This document shows, in pieces, positions 52,422 through 61,602 of a stretch of 64,000 nucleotides of DNA. Every line of letters begins with the position of its first letter. The stretch's first letter is position 1. This stretch comes from CAIWHR01 sp039931775 (GTDB taxonomy: Bacteria > Pseudomonadota > Gammaproteobacteria > Burkholderiales > Casimicrobiaceae): positions 1 to 64,000 of the forward strand of contig JBDTRG010000129.1 of assembly GCA_039931775.1 (NCBI GenBank), written 5' to 3'. The translations under genes were made by a program, and so were the position numbers. Under the pieces are notes generated by a model. That model made no database searches. It saw only the letters and a list, made by a program, of their open reading frames with translations, and was not told the DNA's origin.

Positions 52422-55313
52422 CTATGCAATCTGCCGTTTCGCCAGATCGGCAAACGGACCTGCTTGTCCGACAAGCTCCGCATAGTTGCCGGTCTGCACG
52501 ATGCTGCCGTTCTGCAGCACGATGATGCGGTCGGCATTGATCACCGTCGACAACCGGTGCGCGATGATGATCCTCGTCGCCTTGAGCTGCTCGAGGCTTC
52601 TCGAGACGATCGCCTGCGTACGGTTGTCCAGTGCGCTTGTCGCCTCGTCGAAGAATAGAATGCGCGGCCGGTGCACAATGGCGCGTGCGATCAGGATGCG
52701 CTGCCGCTGCCCCCCGGAAAGCGTGCTCGAACCCTCGCTGATCACGGTGTGCATGCCCATCGGCATCTCGTCGATGTCCTCTTCGAGGCCCACCATACGC
52801 GCTGCCTGCCACGCGTCGTCGATGGTGAGCGGTCTCGTGCCCACGATGTTCGTGAAAATGTCGCCGGTCATGAGCTGACCGCCCTGCAACACGACTCCAA
52901 GCTGCCGTCGCAACGCCCGCACGTCGAGGTCGGCGAGATCCTGGTTGTCGTAATAGATCGAGCCGCGGCTCGGCTTCTCGAAGCCGAGCATGAGTCGAAG
53001 CAGCGTCGACTTGCCCGAGCCCGACGGCCCGACCAGCGCGACAAATCCTCCCGGGCGAACACTGAAGGTCGTGTTCTTGAGGATCTCCTGGTCGGCGGTG
53101 TACGAGAAGTCGACCTTGACGACCTCGATCGAGCCCTGCAGCTCGCCGGGGTGCTTCTTGGCGGCATCAACCTCCGGTATTCCGGCGAGTATCGGCTTGA
53201 CGCGTGTGTAGATTGGCACCAGATTGAGCAGCCCGATACTCGTCTCACTCAGCGAGATAAGTGCGGTGAAGAAAGCGCCGAACGCCGCGCTGAAGGCGAC
53301 GAAATCACCCGTTGACATGCGCGCCCCGCCCCCCGCCAGAACGAACATGCCGATGACTGCGAAAATCACAGCGTTGATGATGATCGAATAGCCCGAGAAA
53401 AAGGTGTGATCGATGATTGCGATGTTCTGTGCCCTGAACGCGATACTGCGCAATCTCGTGAATTCCCTTGCCCAGTTGGCAAAGGCGCGGTTTTCGGCCG
53501 CCGCGACGCGAAGTTTGACTATGCCGATCAGATACTGGAGCACGGTGCCGGACAGATGGCCGGCAAGCTCCGCGAGTTGCCGCTCGTGGCGCAGCTTGAG
53601 CAGACCGGTAGTGAGGACGACTGCAACTGCCACCACCGTCGTCACTAAAGCTACGACCGCCAGCTGAGCGCTGTAATAGAACAGCAAAAGGAAGTTCAAC
53701 AGCGCAAATACGCTCGATAGAAGCGTCGCCACCGTGGTGCCCGACAATGCGTGGCGGATGACGTTGATGCCGTTGATGCGGTTCGCGAGATCGCCCGCCG
53801 CGTAATTGCGGAAGAATGGGACCGGGAGTGCCAGAACGCGGTCCCAAACTGCCGCCTGGACCCCGCCGTCCATTTTTCCCTCCACCCGCAAGACTGCAGC
53901 CGAGCGCACGACCTCGAATATCTGGGAGGCGATTATGGCGGCAATCAACGCAAGCATCAGCGCGATCGCGTCGTTGTGCTGTGCCGATGGGATTACGGTA
54001 TCAACCATGCGCCCCATCGCGACCGGCATCATCGTTCCTATCATTCCGCCAAGAATACCGAAGGTCAGGATCGCTGTTATGTCACGGCGCTTGCCTTGAA
54101 CAGCGAACTTGAGCATGTCGAAGGGCTTGATCGCCGTCGGTGAGAAGGGCCGGTAAAATTGAGTGGCGAACGAGCCTATGGTCTGTGCCGTCTGCGGTGT
54201 AACGCTCTTTACCTCGCCCGTCGTGGGATCATGAATCTCGTAGCGACGATCCATCAACGGGAGCAACGCATACGGCGCCCTGGTCTCGGCGTGGAATGCA
54301 AGCAGCGGGCCGTTGTCGTCTCGCCACCACTCGCCCTTGAGAGCGACCGCTCGTGTACGCACCGCCGAAGCGTCGGCGATTTCCTGCAACGGATCGATTC
54401 CCGCCGCGGCGTGTGTGCGCGTTGGGGGCGCGCGGAACGCAACGCCGATGCGCCGCCCAATGAGCTCGCATGCGGCAAGCAATGGATCGTTCGAAAGCTC
54501 GACCGGCAGGTCGCGCGCGCCCTGAACGACGCCGACGAAACGCGACAGCGCTTCATGCATCACCTTCGCCGCCTGCTCGGCCTTGAAATGCAGCCGCGCA
54601 GCCTCTTCGCTGCTCTGTCGGTCGAGCGCATGCAGAGCATGGCGGATTGCGAGCCGCTGGTACTCGCTTACGCCGAGCCAGTACTCGCCAGAAGCGAAAA
54701 GTTCGCTTTCGGCGACCGTACCCACATGCACATCCGTGAGCGCGCGGCACCAAACATCGCTGCGCAGCGGCAATGCGGGCATCTCGGACGTAATCTGCAG
54801 ATCAACGTCATCCATGAACGCGGCTGTCCCGGCGCTCAGCTTGGCCCATAGCAGACGATCCGCCGCGCCAAAGGTCTGGCCCTTTTGGAGCGAGAGCGGC
54901 TCGTCTCCACGCAGAGCCCGGTAGTCTTTGGGCGCCAGTGGCTCGCCGCGGGTGATGACGCCGATCCAGCTCGCCACCAGCGGGGCAACCAACGCGTAAT
55001 TCTCTCCGGATGGGTCGAGCTGTTTCAGCGCTGCGAGTGGAATGGAGCGGACCCGGGTCTGGGGCAGCGGCAACGCAAGGAGTGCCTGATCGCCCGTCAT
55101 GCCACCGCGCTCGACTGGCATCATCGCCATTTCGGGGAGCACGCGATAGAGAGGGCGCCGCGGTCCGACGGGCTGGTTATCGCTGATCCCGGTCGCGACA
55201 ATGTCAACGGCGCCTTCCTCGACCAGCCATAGGCACTGCTCCGCGTGCAGCCACCACGGTGCGTGCGTCGCGAGGTCGAACTGTTCTATCCAGCGCCGGA
55301 GGTCCATGCTCAT
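52422..55313 (-). CDS. NHLM/NHLP bacteriocin export ABC transporter, permease/ATPase (second subunit)
   Basis: 963 residues. The first 370 are a degenerate N-terminal region typical of this subunit (WWLHAEQCLWLVEEGAVDI), which includes a cNMP-binding-like fold remnant in related proteins. A six-helix permease (about 400-700) and an ATPase domain follow, with Walker A ALVGPSGSGKSTLL, signature STLSGGQRQRILIARAI and Walker B ILFFDEATSALDNRTQ. This matches the NHLM_micro_ABC2 type that works with a peptidase-containing ABC protein to export RiPP-like peptides carrying nitrile-hydratase or Nif11-type leaders. It is the last gene of the exporter operon and overlaps the peptidase subunit stop by 4 bp. 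Confidence 0.9.
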   Translation of the reverse strand: MSMDLRRWIEQFDLATHAPWWLHAEQCLWLVEEGAVDIVATGISDNQPVGPRRPLYRVLPEMAMMPVERGGMTGDQALLALPLPQTRVRSIPLAALKQLDPSGENYALVAPLVASWIGVITRGEPLAPKDYRALRGDEPLSLQKGQTFGAADRLLWAKLSAGTAAFMDDVDLQITSEMPALPLRSDVWCRALTDVHVGTVAESELFASGEYWLGVSEYQRLAIRHALHALDRQSSEEAARLHFKAEQAAKVMHEALSRFVGVVQGARDLPVELSNDPLLAACELIGRRIGVAFRAPPTRTHAAAGIDPLQEIADASAVRTRAVALKGEWWRDDNGPLLAFHAETRAPYALLPLMDRRYEIHDPTTGEVKSVTPQTAQTIGSFATQFYRPFSPTAIKPFDMLKFAVQGKRRDITAILTFGILGGMIGTMMPVAMGRMVDTVIPSAQHNDAIALMLALIAAIIASQIFEVVRSAAVLRVEGKMDGGVQAAVWDRVLALPVPFFRNYAAGDLANRINGINVIRHALSGTTVATLLSSVFALLNFLLLFYYSAQLAVVALVTTVVAVAVVLTTGLLKLRHERQLAELAGHLSGTVLQYLIGIVKLRVAAAENRAFANWAREFTRLRSIAFRAQNIAIIDHTFFSGYSIIINAVIFAVIGMFVLAGGGARMSTGDFVAFSAAFGAFFTALISLSETSIGLLNLVPIYTRVKPILAGIPEVDAAKKHPGELQGSIEVVKVDFSYTADQEILKNTTFSVRPGGFVALVGPSGSGKSTLLRLMLGFEKPSRGSIYYDNQDLADLDVRALRRQLGVVLQGGQLMTGDIFTNIVGTRPLTIDDAWQAARMVGLEEDIDEMPMGMHTVISEGSSTLSGGQRQRILIARAIVHRPRILFFDEATSALDNRTQAIVSRSLEQLKATRIIIAHRLSTVINADRIIVLQNGSIVQTGNYAELVGQAGPFADLAKRQIA

Positions 55314-57517
55314 AGCTGCGACACCAGGCGGCTGTAGAAACCGCTTTCCTTCGCCATGAGCGCGTCATGGTTCCCGCGTTCGACGATTCGGCCGCGTGAC
55401 AGCACGATGATCTCGTCGCAGTCGCGGATCGTCGAGAGGCGGTGGGCGATGATGATGCAGGTGCAGCCACGCCGCCGTATGTTGTCGTCGACCATCTTTT
55501 CGGTGGCGGCGTCGAGCGCGCTGGTTGCCTCGTCTAGCACCAGCACGCGCGGATTTGCGGTGAGCGCACGGGCGATCTCGATCCTCTGACGCTGACCGCC
55601 GCTCATGTTGCGGCCGCCTTCGTCGATCATGCTGTCATAGCCTCCAGGTCGCGACAGAATGAAATCGTGTATGCAGGCGTCCCTGGCTCCCTGGATCATG
55701 TCGGCCTCACTGATCGTGTCGTCCCACAGCGTGAGATTCTCGCGGAAGGTGCCTTCGAAAAGGACGATGTCCTGATCGACGAGACATACCGAGTTGGCGA
55801 AAACGTAGCGGCTGAAGTCGGTACGCCGCTTTTGGTCGAACAGTACCTCGCCCTGCCAGGCTTCATACAGTCCCATGACCAGCTTCGAGACGGTCGACTT
55901 GCCGCATCCGGAGGGGCCAACGATCGCGACACGCTCCCCGGGCCTGACCTGCAAGTTGAATTCTTCGATCAGCGGCACGTCGGCGCGGTTATAGCCGAAA
56001 TGAATATTGCCAAGGCTAACCTCGCCTTCGAGCTTCGCGCTTTCGGCCGCCGCTTCCGGCTTCGCTTCATGCAGCAGCGGCACGTTGGAGGCCCACGGGT
56101 CGGTGGGATAATCCATGACGTCGTCGAGGCGGTTCATGTTCCCCTGGATCTCCTGCATCCTGCTGCCCAGCCCAACCAGTGTGCTCACCGGGGCGGTAAA
56201 GCTCGCAACCAGGCTCTGGAATGCAACCAGGGCACCGATGGTCAAGTGTCCGTCCATCACGCGCAGGGCGCCGATGCCGAGCACAAGGATGTTGTTCAGG
56301 CCGAAGAGCAACGTCGGTACTCCGCCGAGCAGCACGCTCACACGTCCAAACTCCTGCTCGGACCGCATTAACCTAGTCTGGAATCCGGCCCACTTGGAAA
56401 AGAAAGTTGATTCCCAACCGTTGGCCTTCAACGTTTCCATCATCAGAAGGCCGTTGGTCGAGGTGCCCAGCACCTTGCCACTTTCGATGGCAAGCTTCAT
56501 GCTCATTTCCTTCATCTTGCGCATTACCAAGCGCAGGAAGACGAATTGCATGCAGACGAGTGCGATGCTAATCAACGACAGAACCACGTCGTAATAGAGC
56601 ATGAGCAGAGCAAAGAACATCGCCGTCAACACCGAGAGCGCGGCCTGGGCGAGATCGCCGGATAACATGCCCGCGACCTCGTCGTTGATTGCCACGCGCG
56701 AACCGATTTCTCCGGCCGAGCGTTGCGTAAAGAACTCCACCGGCAGGCGCAGCACGTGCCAGAAGAATTTGCTTGCTGTGGCCATTGCAATTCGCGTCTG
56801 GATCCGCAGCAGGCAATAGCCTTCCAGCCAAGTCAGTGCCATCCGCACGACCGCCGTTATCGCCATGCCGATCAACAACGGCTTCAGCCAGCTTTCAAGC
56901 CCGGATACCAGGTACTTGTCGATGAAAATACTGATGAAAACGGGCGCCAGCATGGACGGCACAACCAGCGCGAGTCCCGTCAGGATGACGTAGGCAACCG
57001 GTGCGTTCAGTCCCACAAAACGGCGCTTGAGTGCCGCAATTACGCTCGGTGGCCGTCCGCCTTGCTTGAAATCGGGACCGGGCTCCAGCGTGAGTACTAC
57101 ACCGGTGAAGGACTGGTCGAATTCGTCGTCAGTTACGACGCGCGGACCCGCAGCGGGATCGTTCAGATAGACCCTCCCTCCGCGAAAACCTTCCAGAACC
57201 AGGAAGTGGTTGAAATTCCAGAACACGATTGCCGGCAGTCGCAGCGTGCGCAACTCATCGGGTTCCTTCTTGAAGCCCTTGCCGGTAAATCCATAGGAGC
57301 GTGCGGCCTTCAATACGTTGCTCGCCTTGGTGCCGTCGCGCGTCACGCCGCACATGAGCCGAAGCTCTTCGAGCGGCACGAACAGCTTGTGATACGCGAG
57401 CACCATCGCGAGCGAAGCGGCTCCGCACTCGACCGCCTCCATTTGCAGGATGGTAGGAACACGCCTGCGCGTGCCGGCGGTCCGAGAGTTTCCAGTGCTG
57501 GCTACAGCGGCACTCAT
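55310..57517 (-). CDS. NHLM/NHLP bacteriocin export ABC transporter with C39 peptidase
   Basis: 735 residues from ATG 57517. An N-terminal C39 double-glycine peptidase has Cys31 (MEAVECGAASLAMVLAYH), His104 (FWNFNHFLVLEGF) and Asp120 (YLNDPAAGPR). The permease (about 190-480) and ATPase follow, with VGPSGCGKSTVSK, MSGGQRQRIEIARALT and VLVLDEATSALD. The peptidase removes leader peptides after Gly-Gly during export. It matches the NHLM_micro_ABC1 type. A HlyD adaptor and TolC gene are upstream in the same operon, so a three-component path across both membranes is complete. Confidence 0.93.
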   Translation of the reverse strand: MSAAVASTGNSRTAGTRRRVPTILQMEAVECGAASLAMVLAYHKLFVPLEELRLMCGVTRDGTKASNVLKAARSYGFTGKGFKKEPDELRTLRLPAIVFWNFNHFLVLEGFRGGRVYLNDPAAGPRVVTDDEFDQSFTGVVLTLEPGPDFKQGGRPPSVIAALKRRFVGLNAPVAYVILTGLALVVPSMLAPVFISIFIDKYLVSGLESWLKPLLIGMAITAVVRMALTWLEGYCLLRIQTRIAMATASKFFWHVLRLPVEFFTQRSAGEIGSRVAINDEVAGMLSGDLAQAALSVLTAMFFALLMLYYDVVLSLISIALVCMQFVFLRLVMRKMKEMSMKLAIESGKVLGTSTNGLLMMETLKANGWESTFFSKWAGFQTRLMRSEQEFGRVSVLLGGVPTLLFGLNNILVLGIGALRVMDGHLTIGALVAFQSLVASFTAPVSTLVGLGSRMQEIQGNMNRLDDVMDYPTDPWASNVPLLHEAKPEAAAESAKLEGEVSLGNIHFGYNRADVPLIEEFNLQVRPGERVAIVGPSGCGKSTVSKLVMGLYEAWQGEVLFDQKRRTDFSRYVFANSVCLVDQDIVLFEGTFRENLTLWDDTISEADMIQGARDACIHDFILSRPGGYDSMIDEGGRNMSGGQRQRIEIARALTANPRVLVLDEATSALDAATEKMVDDNIRRRGCTCIIIAHRLSTIRDCDEIIVLSRGRIVERGNHDALMAKESGFYSRLVSQL

Positions 57518-57566
57518 CGTCTGGGCGTGCCTCGAATGAGGGGTTGTCGCCTTGGCGCTGCGACGT

Positions 57567-58835
57567 TCAGTCGACGCCCAGCGATTTCTTGAGCACGGGA
57601 ATGACAAGCGACACAGGACGCTGCCTTTCCACCACGATCTCGGCGGCGCAAAGCGTGCCGCTCTTGATGGACACGGGCGGACCTGCCGGAGATGTCCAGC
57701 GGTAACCTGAGAAATTATCCGCCGGAACGAGCGTCGCCCGGATTTCGGTCGGAGGGGAGTCTCCCATGAGTGCCCTGACCAATGTTTCATTCTGCAACAA
57801 CAGCATCATGCTTTGCGCCGTCGCAGGGTAGGCCGATACATAGGCGACTTCCGCAAACATGAAACCGTACTCCTCGCGCTTGACGGTACTCGGCGTAACC
57901 TGCGCCGTCATTTTCGCTTGCACCTTTCGCCCTTCCGCTGCTGGCACGTAAATGACGGCTTGCAGGCCCCCTCTTTCACCCGTCGCTTTTTCGATCGTCA
58001 TCAGCGAGCTTCCCTGAGCGACAAGCGAGCCGATGTCGGTCTTGATATCGACGACGCGACCTTCGTAGGGACTCAGCACCGTCGTCATCTGCTTGCGGTT
58101 CTCAAGCAGGCTGTCCAGCATTCGCCGCGCCTCGTTGATCTGGCTCTCGGCGTTCGCAATCTCGTTTTGTCCCTGCTTCGCGGTCTGGAGCCTGCTTAGA
58201 TCGAGTTGCTTGATCTGCCCGCGAACGTTGTCGGCGTCGAGCTCGGCCTGCGTCTGGTCCTGCCGCGTTTGCAATAGCTGCTGCCTTGTGATGAGCCCGG
58301 ATTCCAGGAGTTGTTGCTGGGTCTCGATACGCTGCCGGTAAATGCGGGCGCGCTCCTGCAATGCCTGCAGTTGGGCCTCCAGACCCTGCTTTTGCTGCGC
58401 AATACTCTGTCCACTGAGCTGACCGGTTCGGTCCGAAAAGCTGCGCACAATACGTCCTTGCGATTCGAGTTCGCGCAATCGCGATTCCATCTTTTCGATA
58501 CGGTCCGTGAGCTCGGGCTGCGCTACGCGCGCGACGATCTGGTCCAGTTTCACCGTGTCGTCCACGTGCACCAAAACCTCAGTGACGCGCCCCGTCGAAA
58601 GCGAAGTCACATCAGCCAATCCGATCGGATTGATGAGGAGGCATTTGCCGAACACTTTGGTCGGAACGCTCCCGAACCAACCCCACATCAAGGCGACAAG
58701 AATGAGCCCCATCAATGGCAGGAGCGCGAGCCAGCTCAGCGGAGATATGACCCGCATCAGCTGATCGAGCTGTTCGGGAGATGACAGCCGCTCGAGCGCG
58801 ACCTTGCGGAAGATCTGTTCTCGAGCGGGTTCCAT
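57567..58835 (-). CDS. HlyD-family adaptor of NHLM bacteriocin export
   Basis: 422 residues from ATG 58835, which begins one base after the TolC stop (TGA-C-ATG). One membrane helix (about 35-57; LALLPLMGLILVALMWGWF), then the HlyD barrel (TSLSTGRVTEVLVHVDDTVK), a long coiled coil (about 105-250; KMESRLRELESQGRI, RIETQQQLLESGLITRQQLL) and the returning barrel (VLSPYEGRVVDIKTDIGSLV). It matches the NHLM_micro_HlyD type and would link the inner-membrane ABC pair to TolC. Confidence 0.9.
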   Translation of the reverse strand: MEPAREQIFRKVALERLSSPEQLDQLMRVISPLSWLALLPLMGLILVALMWGWFGSVPTKVFGKCLLINPIGLADVTSLSTGRVTEVLVHVDDTVKLDQIVARVAQPELTDRIEKMESRLRELESQGRIVRSFSDRTGQLSGQSIAQQKQGLEAQLQALQERARIYRQRIETQQQLLESGLITRQQLLQTRQDQTQAELDADNVRGQIKQLDLSRLQTAKQGQNEIANAESQINEARRMLDSLLENRKQMTTVLSPYEGRVVDIKTDIGSLVAQGSSLMTIEKATGERGGLQAVIYVPAAEGRKVQAKMTAQVTPSTVKREEYGFMFAEVAYVSAYPATAQSMMLLLQNETLVRALMGDSPPTEIRATLVPADNFSGYRWTSPAGPPVSIKSGTLCAAEIVVERQRPVSLVIPVLKKSLGVD

Positions 58836-58836
58836 G

Positions 58837-60429
58837 TCAGCGCGGAATTTCGAAGATCGGATTGAAAAGGTCCTCGACCACGACGTCGAAGTGTCCATCC
58901 TGCTCGAGCACGATGGTGCCGAGATCGAAGCGCAGCTGGGCGATCGCATTGGCGTAGGCCTGGCGAGCCTGTACCTCCGCGGCCAGCGCCTCGTTCAAAC
59001 GGTCTTCGACGTTGATCACGTCGATCAGTGTAACGAGACCGAGTCGTCGCTTTGTCAGCTCGTTCTCCACGCTCTGCCGGTAGTAGCGGCTCGTTGCAAC
59101 GCTTTGCGTAAGCTGCTGAGCGCTGCGCACCAGGGCCTGGGCATTGGTAAAGACGCTGGCGCCGATCACGTCCGAGAGGTTCCTGACTCGAATGAGGCTC
59201 GCGCTTAACGTTGCCGACTGCGCCAGGAATATGCCCTCGGCAGCACTGTTGCGCCAGGGCAGTTGAACAACAACCGCCGCGTTGACACTTGGTCCGACGC
59301 GGTTATTTTCGACGATTTGGCCGATCGACGACGGCGCGCGATTCTCCACCAGAGTGTTGTAACCCACGCCAACGATCAAGTCGAGCTGTGGTTTGAGGCC
59401 GCTGCGGGCGGCCGTCACCCGGCTCCGCGCGGCGCGCTCACGCTGCATTGCGGCGGCGAAATCGGCGCGTCTTTGGAGTGCGAAATCGCGGAGATGCCCG
59501 ATCGGCGCGTCGAGGCCGAGCGGCTGCCCATCGTAGCGGGGAAAGTCGTCGGTCGGCGTCGGCAAATCAACCAGTCGTTCCGGCGTAAGGCCGATCTGCA
59601 ACGCTAGGTTGCGTCGCGCTTCGGCAAGCGCCTGCTCGGCCGAGATTCGCGCCCGGATCCGATCGCCGTTGTTCGCCAGCGCGAGCTGACTTTCTGCAAC
59701 GGGCAGCTCATCAGCGTTGATCAGTCTACGCGTCTCCTCCACGAGTGTGAGCGAGCGGCCCTCTGCGTTGCGCGCAATTTCGAGGCGCCGCATCTGCGCA
59801 AGATAGCCCCAATAGGCGAACGTCGTATTGAGCAGCGTCTGCGCGTTGGTAAAGACGAGCTCGTATTTCGCTGCGGCCAATTCCGCCTCGGTGGCCAAAA
59901 GATTGGCCCCGGTCGCTTCGGTCCCCGCATTTCTGAGTAGCGGGACACGCACGCTAAAGCCGATGCGCCCGGCCGTCTGCGGAGGGATGTTGTTGGCGCC
60001 TGATAGATTGTCGTACAGTGTTGTGACACCCACGCTTGCGCCTACGATGACCCCATTGAGCAGGGTCTGATCGACTCCAACGGCATAGGTAATGGCATTG
60101 GAGATTTGCGCATTGAATGGGACCCCACTCGAACCGAATGCGAGCGCGTTCCTTTCGTCTTCGCGGAGAGGACGCAGGTCGCGGCTGCGACTCACGGACC
60201 CGCTCACAAGTGGATCGAATTGTCCTTGCGCGACAAGCTCGGCGCCGCGGCTCACGAGGATCTGTTGTTGCTGCAGTGAGATGTCGGGATTCAGCCGGAG
60301 CGACTCACGCAATGCATCTCCCAGCGCGAGACGAGCCTGCCCGGCGGCGGGCGGAAAATAAATGAAAACGCTCACCGCTACTGCGCCGGCGAGTACGGCA
60401 GATCCGCGAGATGAGCCCGGTATCTGCAT
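58837..60429 (-). CDS. TolC family outer-membrane efflux protein of the exporter
   Basis: 530 residues with a signal peptide (GSAVLAGAVAVSVFIYFPPAAG) and two long OEP repeats: ALGDALRESLRLNPDISLQQQ at the N-terminus and ARSRVTAARSGLKPQLDLIV in the middle. It would form the outer-membrane duct for the exporter encoded by the next three genes. The HlyD start follows its stop by one base. The frame begins 5 bp after the stop of the cNMP-binding gene, so the operon is tightly packed. Confidence 0.9.
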   Translation of the reverse strand: MQIPGSSRGSAVLAGAVAVSVFIYFPPAAGQARLALGDALRESLRLNPDISLQQQQILVSRGAELVAQGQFDPLVSGSVSRSRDLRPLREDERNALAFGSSGVPFNAQISNAITYAVGVDQTLLNGVIVGASVGVTTLYDNLSGANNIPPQTAGRIGFSVRVPLLRNAGTEATGANLLATEAELAAAKYELVFTNAQTLLNTTFAYWGYLAQMRRLEIARNAEGRSLTLVEETRRLINADELPVAESQLALANNGDRIRARISAEQALAEARRNLALQIGLTPERLVDLPTPTDDFPRYDGQPLGLDAPIGHLRDFALQRRADFAAAMQRERAARSRVTAARSGLKPQLDLIVGVGYNTLVENRAPSSIGQIVENNRVGPSVNAAVVVQLPWRNSAAEGIFLAQSATLSASLIRVRNLSDVIGASVFTNAQALVRSAQQLTQSVATSRYYRQSVENELTKRRLGLVTLIDVINVEDRLNEALAAEVQARQAYANAIAQLRFDLGTIVLEQDGHFDVVVEDLFNPIFEIPR

Positions 60430-60434
60430 CCGAC

Positions 60435-60974
60435 CTAGCTCTTCATGAGCCTCTGGAGAATGCGCTCAAATCGTGCACCAGCCAGATGGAGTTTGTCGAG
60501 AACCTCTTCATCCAGTTGGTCGACGTCCACGTCATCGTGCGGGGCTTCATCCTGCAAATTTCCGTATCCCATGCGCTTGGTCACGTGGCGCATGCGGCCC
60601 GCCAGAAACAGCGCGAGCGCCTTGTAAAAGCGTGCCGCAAAGCCGATATCGGTCTTCAGCCGATTGCTGATCGTTTGCTTTGGAATCGCAAGCACTACCG
60701 AGGCGGTCTCGCATTTGACGGAGGCCGAGGTCTTGCTTGAGTCGACGAGCGATATCTCGCCCAGTATGTCTCCAGTCGTAACCGTTGAAATCCTGATGCG
60801 TCCGCCGGACCATACCGACATTTCCCCGTCCAGGATGAAATACATGGTGTCCAGATCGCTGCCTTCGCGGATCAATTCGGTACCAGCTGCGATCTTCTGA
60901 CATTTACCGACGGAGCAAAGCCATTCCACGTCGGAATCATTCAACTGGCCGAGAATGAAAAGGACTCTGCGCAT
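60435..60974 (-). CDS. Cyclic-nucleotide-binding domain protein heading the exporter operon
   Basis: 179 residues: a cNMP-binding domain (about 5-105; KIAAGTELIREGSDLDTMYF, GEMSVWSGGRIRISTVTTGD, LGEISLVDSSKTSASVKCE) and a helical tail with acidic repeats (DDVDVDQLDEEVLDKLHLAG). No DNA-binding helix-turn-helix is evident. The Gly-Glu of the phosphate cassette is present (72-73) but the Arg is not obvious; K81/T82 stand there. cNMP-binding proteins are regular neighbours of NHLM-type exporters. It would sense a cyclic nucleotide, perhaps from the CHASE2 cyclase, and act on the exporter by protein contact. It is the first gene of the five-gene operon. Confidence 0.85.
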   Translation of the reverse strand: MRRVLFILGQLNDSDVEWLCSVGKCQKIAAGTELIREGSDLDTMYFILDGEMSVWSGGRIRISTVTTGDILGEISLVDSSKTSASVKCETASVVLAIPKQTISNRLKTDIGFAARFYKALALFLAGRMRHVTKRMGYGNLQDEAPHDDVDVDQLDEEVLDKLHLAGARFERILQRLMKS

Positions 60975-61356
60975 GATCTGTTTCCCGCGTGACGCAGCTC
61001 ATCGGCTCGCCGCAATGGCGCGTCAATGAGCATCGTTTGGTCACCGCGCCGCCCTTGGGCGCGATGCATCGACACACCAGGTACGAACTTTGACTATCAC
61101 CGCCTTTTCGGATTTTGGACGCCTCGCCTGATTACCCTCAATAGACAGCTTCATGAGCGTCCACGGCCTATAGTAGTCCACTTCCTTGGGTGCAATGCCG
61201 GCACTTTGCGTGAATGGGAACCTCTTATCAAGTACGCGATCAGGCGGGTGGGCACTTCCCCGCAGCAGCAAACGGTCGTATCGCCTGATGGCATGGGGAA
61301 GGCATTGACCGGGCGATACAGCGCATCGAGAACGGCCCGGCCGAGCGCGGGTTGCC
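60975..61356. other. Intergenic region between the exporter operon and the YcaO genes
   Basis: About 380 bp without a convincing gene. The left half is AT-richer than the surroundings and is the likely promoter zone for the leftward exporter operon. Short frames exist on both strands (minus 61041-61271, 76 codons; plus 61026-61370, 114 codons). Neither has a double-glycine or Nif11/NHLP-type leader or a good ribosome site, so neither is called a precursor gene. Confidence 0.5.
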
Positions 61357-61599
61357 GTGGTGCATCATGATCGCATCGGCGTGCACGGCCCCTCCCACAT
61401 TGACGATCCCGGGGTTGCCTGTTACAACCCGTTCACCATGCGCTTGATGGACGTGTCGCAAATCCTGTTTGGCAGCGACTATCCTCACGGGGAGGGCTGC
61501 GCCGAGCCCGGCGAGGTCCGTCAGGTCCCCATGGGCCCTGGTGCAAACGCCGTGCGCACCATCATGAGAGACAACACCCGCGGGCTCCTGGGCTTGTAA
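61357..61599 (+). pseudogene. C-terminal remnant of an amidohydrolase gene
   Basis: The frame reads NPFTMRLMDVSQILFGSDYPHGEG in its middle and IMRDNTRGLLGL at its end, which is the C-terminus of amidohydrolase-2 family proteins (I-L-F-G-S-D-Y-P-H with the metal Asp, then D-N-x-R-x-L-L-G-L). The catalytic N-terminal two thirds are absent: a stop in frame lies at 61306 and the preceding codons are not similar. It ends three bases before the YcaO ATG. A recombination breakpoint at the edge of the island is likely. Confidence 0.6.
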
Positions 61600-61602
61600 G
61601 TG

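Noticed and set aside
61041..61271. 76-codon minus-strand frame at the head of the exporter operon, considered as a RiPP precursor
   Set aside because: No Nif11/NHLP-type leader, no Gly-Gly cleavage site, no ribosome site; basic, random-looking composition.
61026..61370. 114-codon plus-strand frame upstream of ycaO with a Ser/Thr/Gly/Cys-containing end, considered as a precursor
   Set aside because: Start lacks a ribosome site, the leader part is unlike known leaders, and it overlaps the amidohydrolase remnant.
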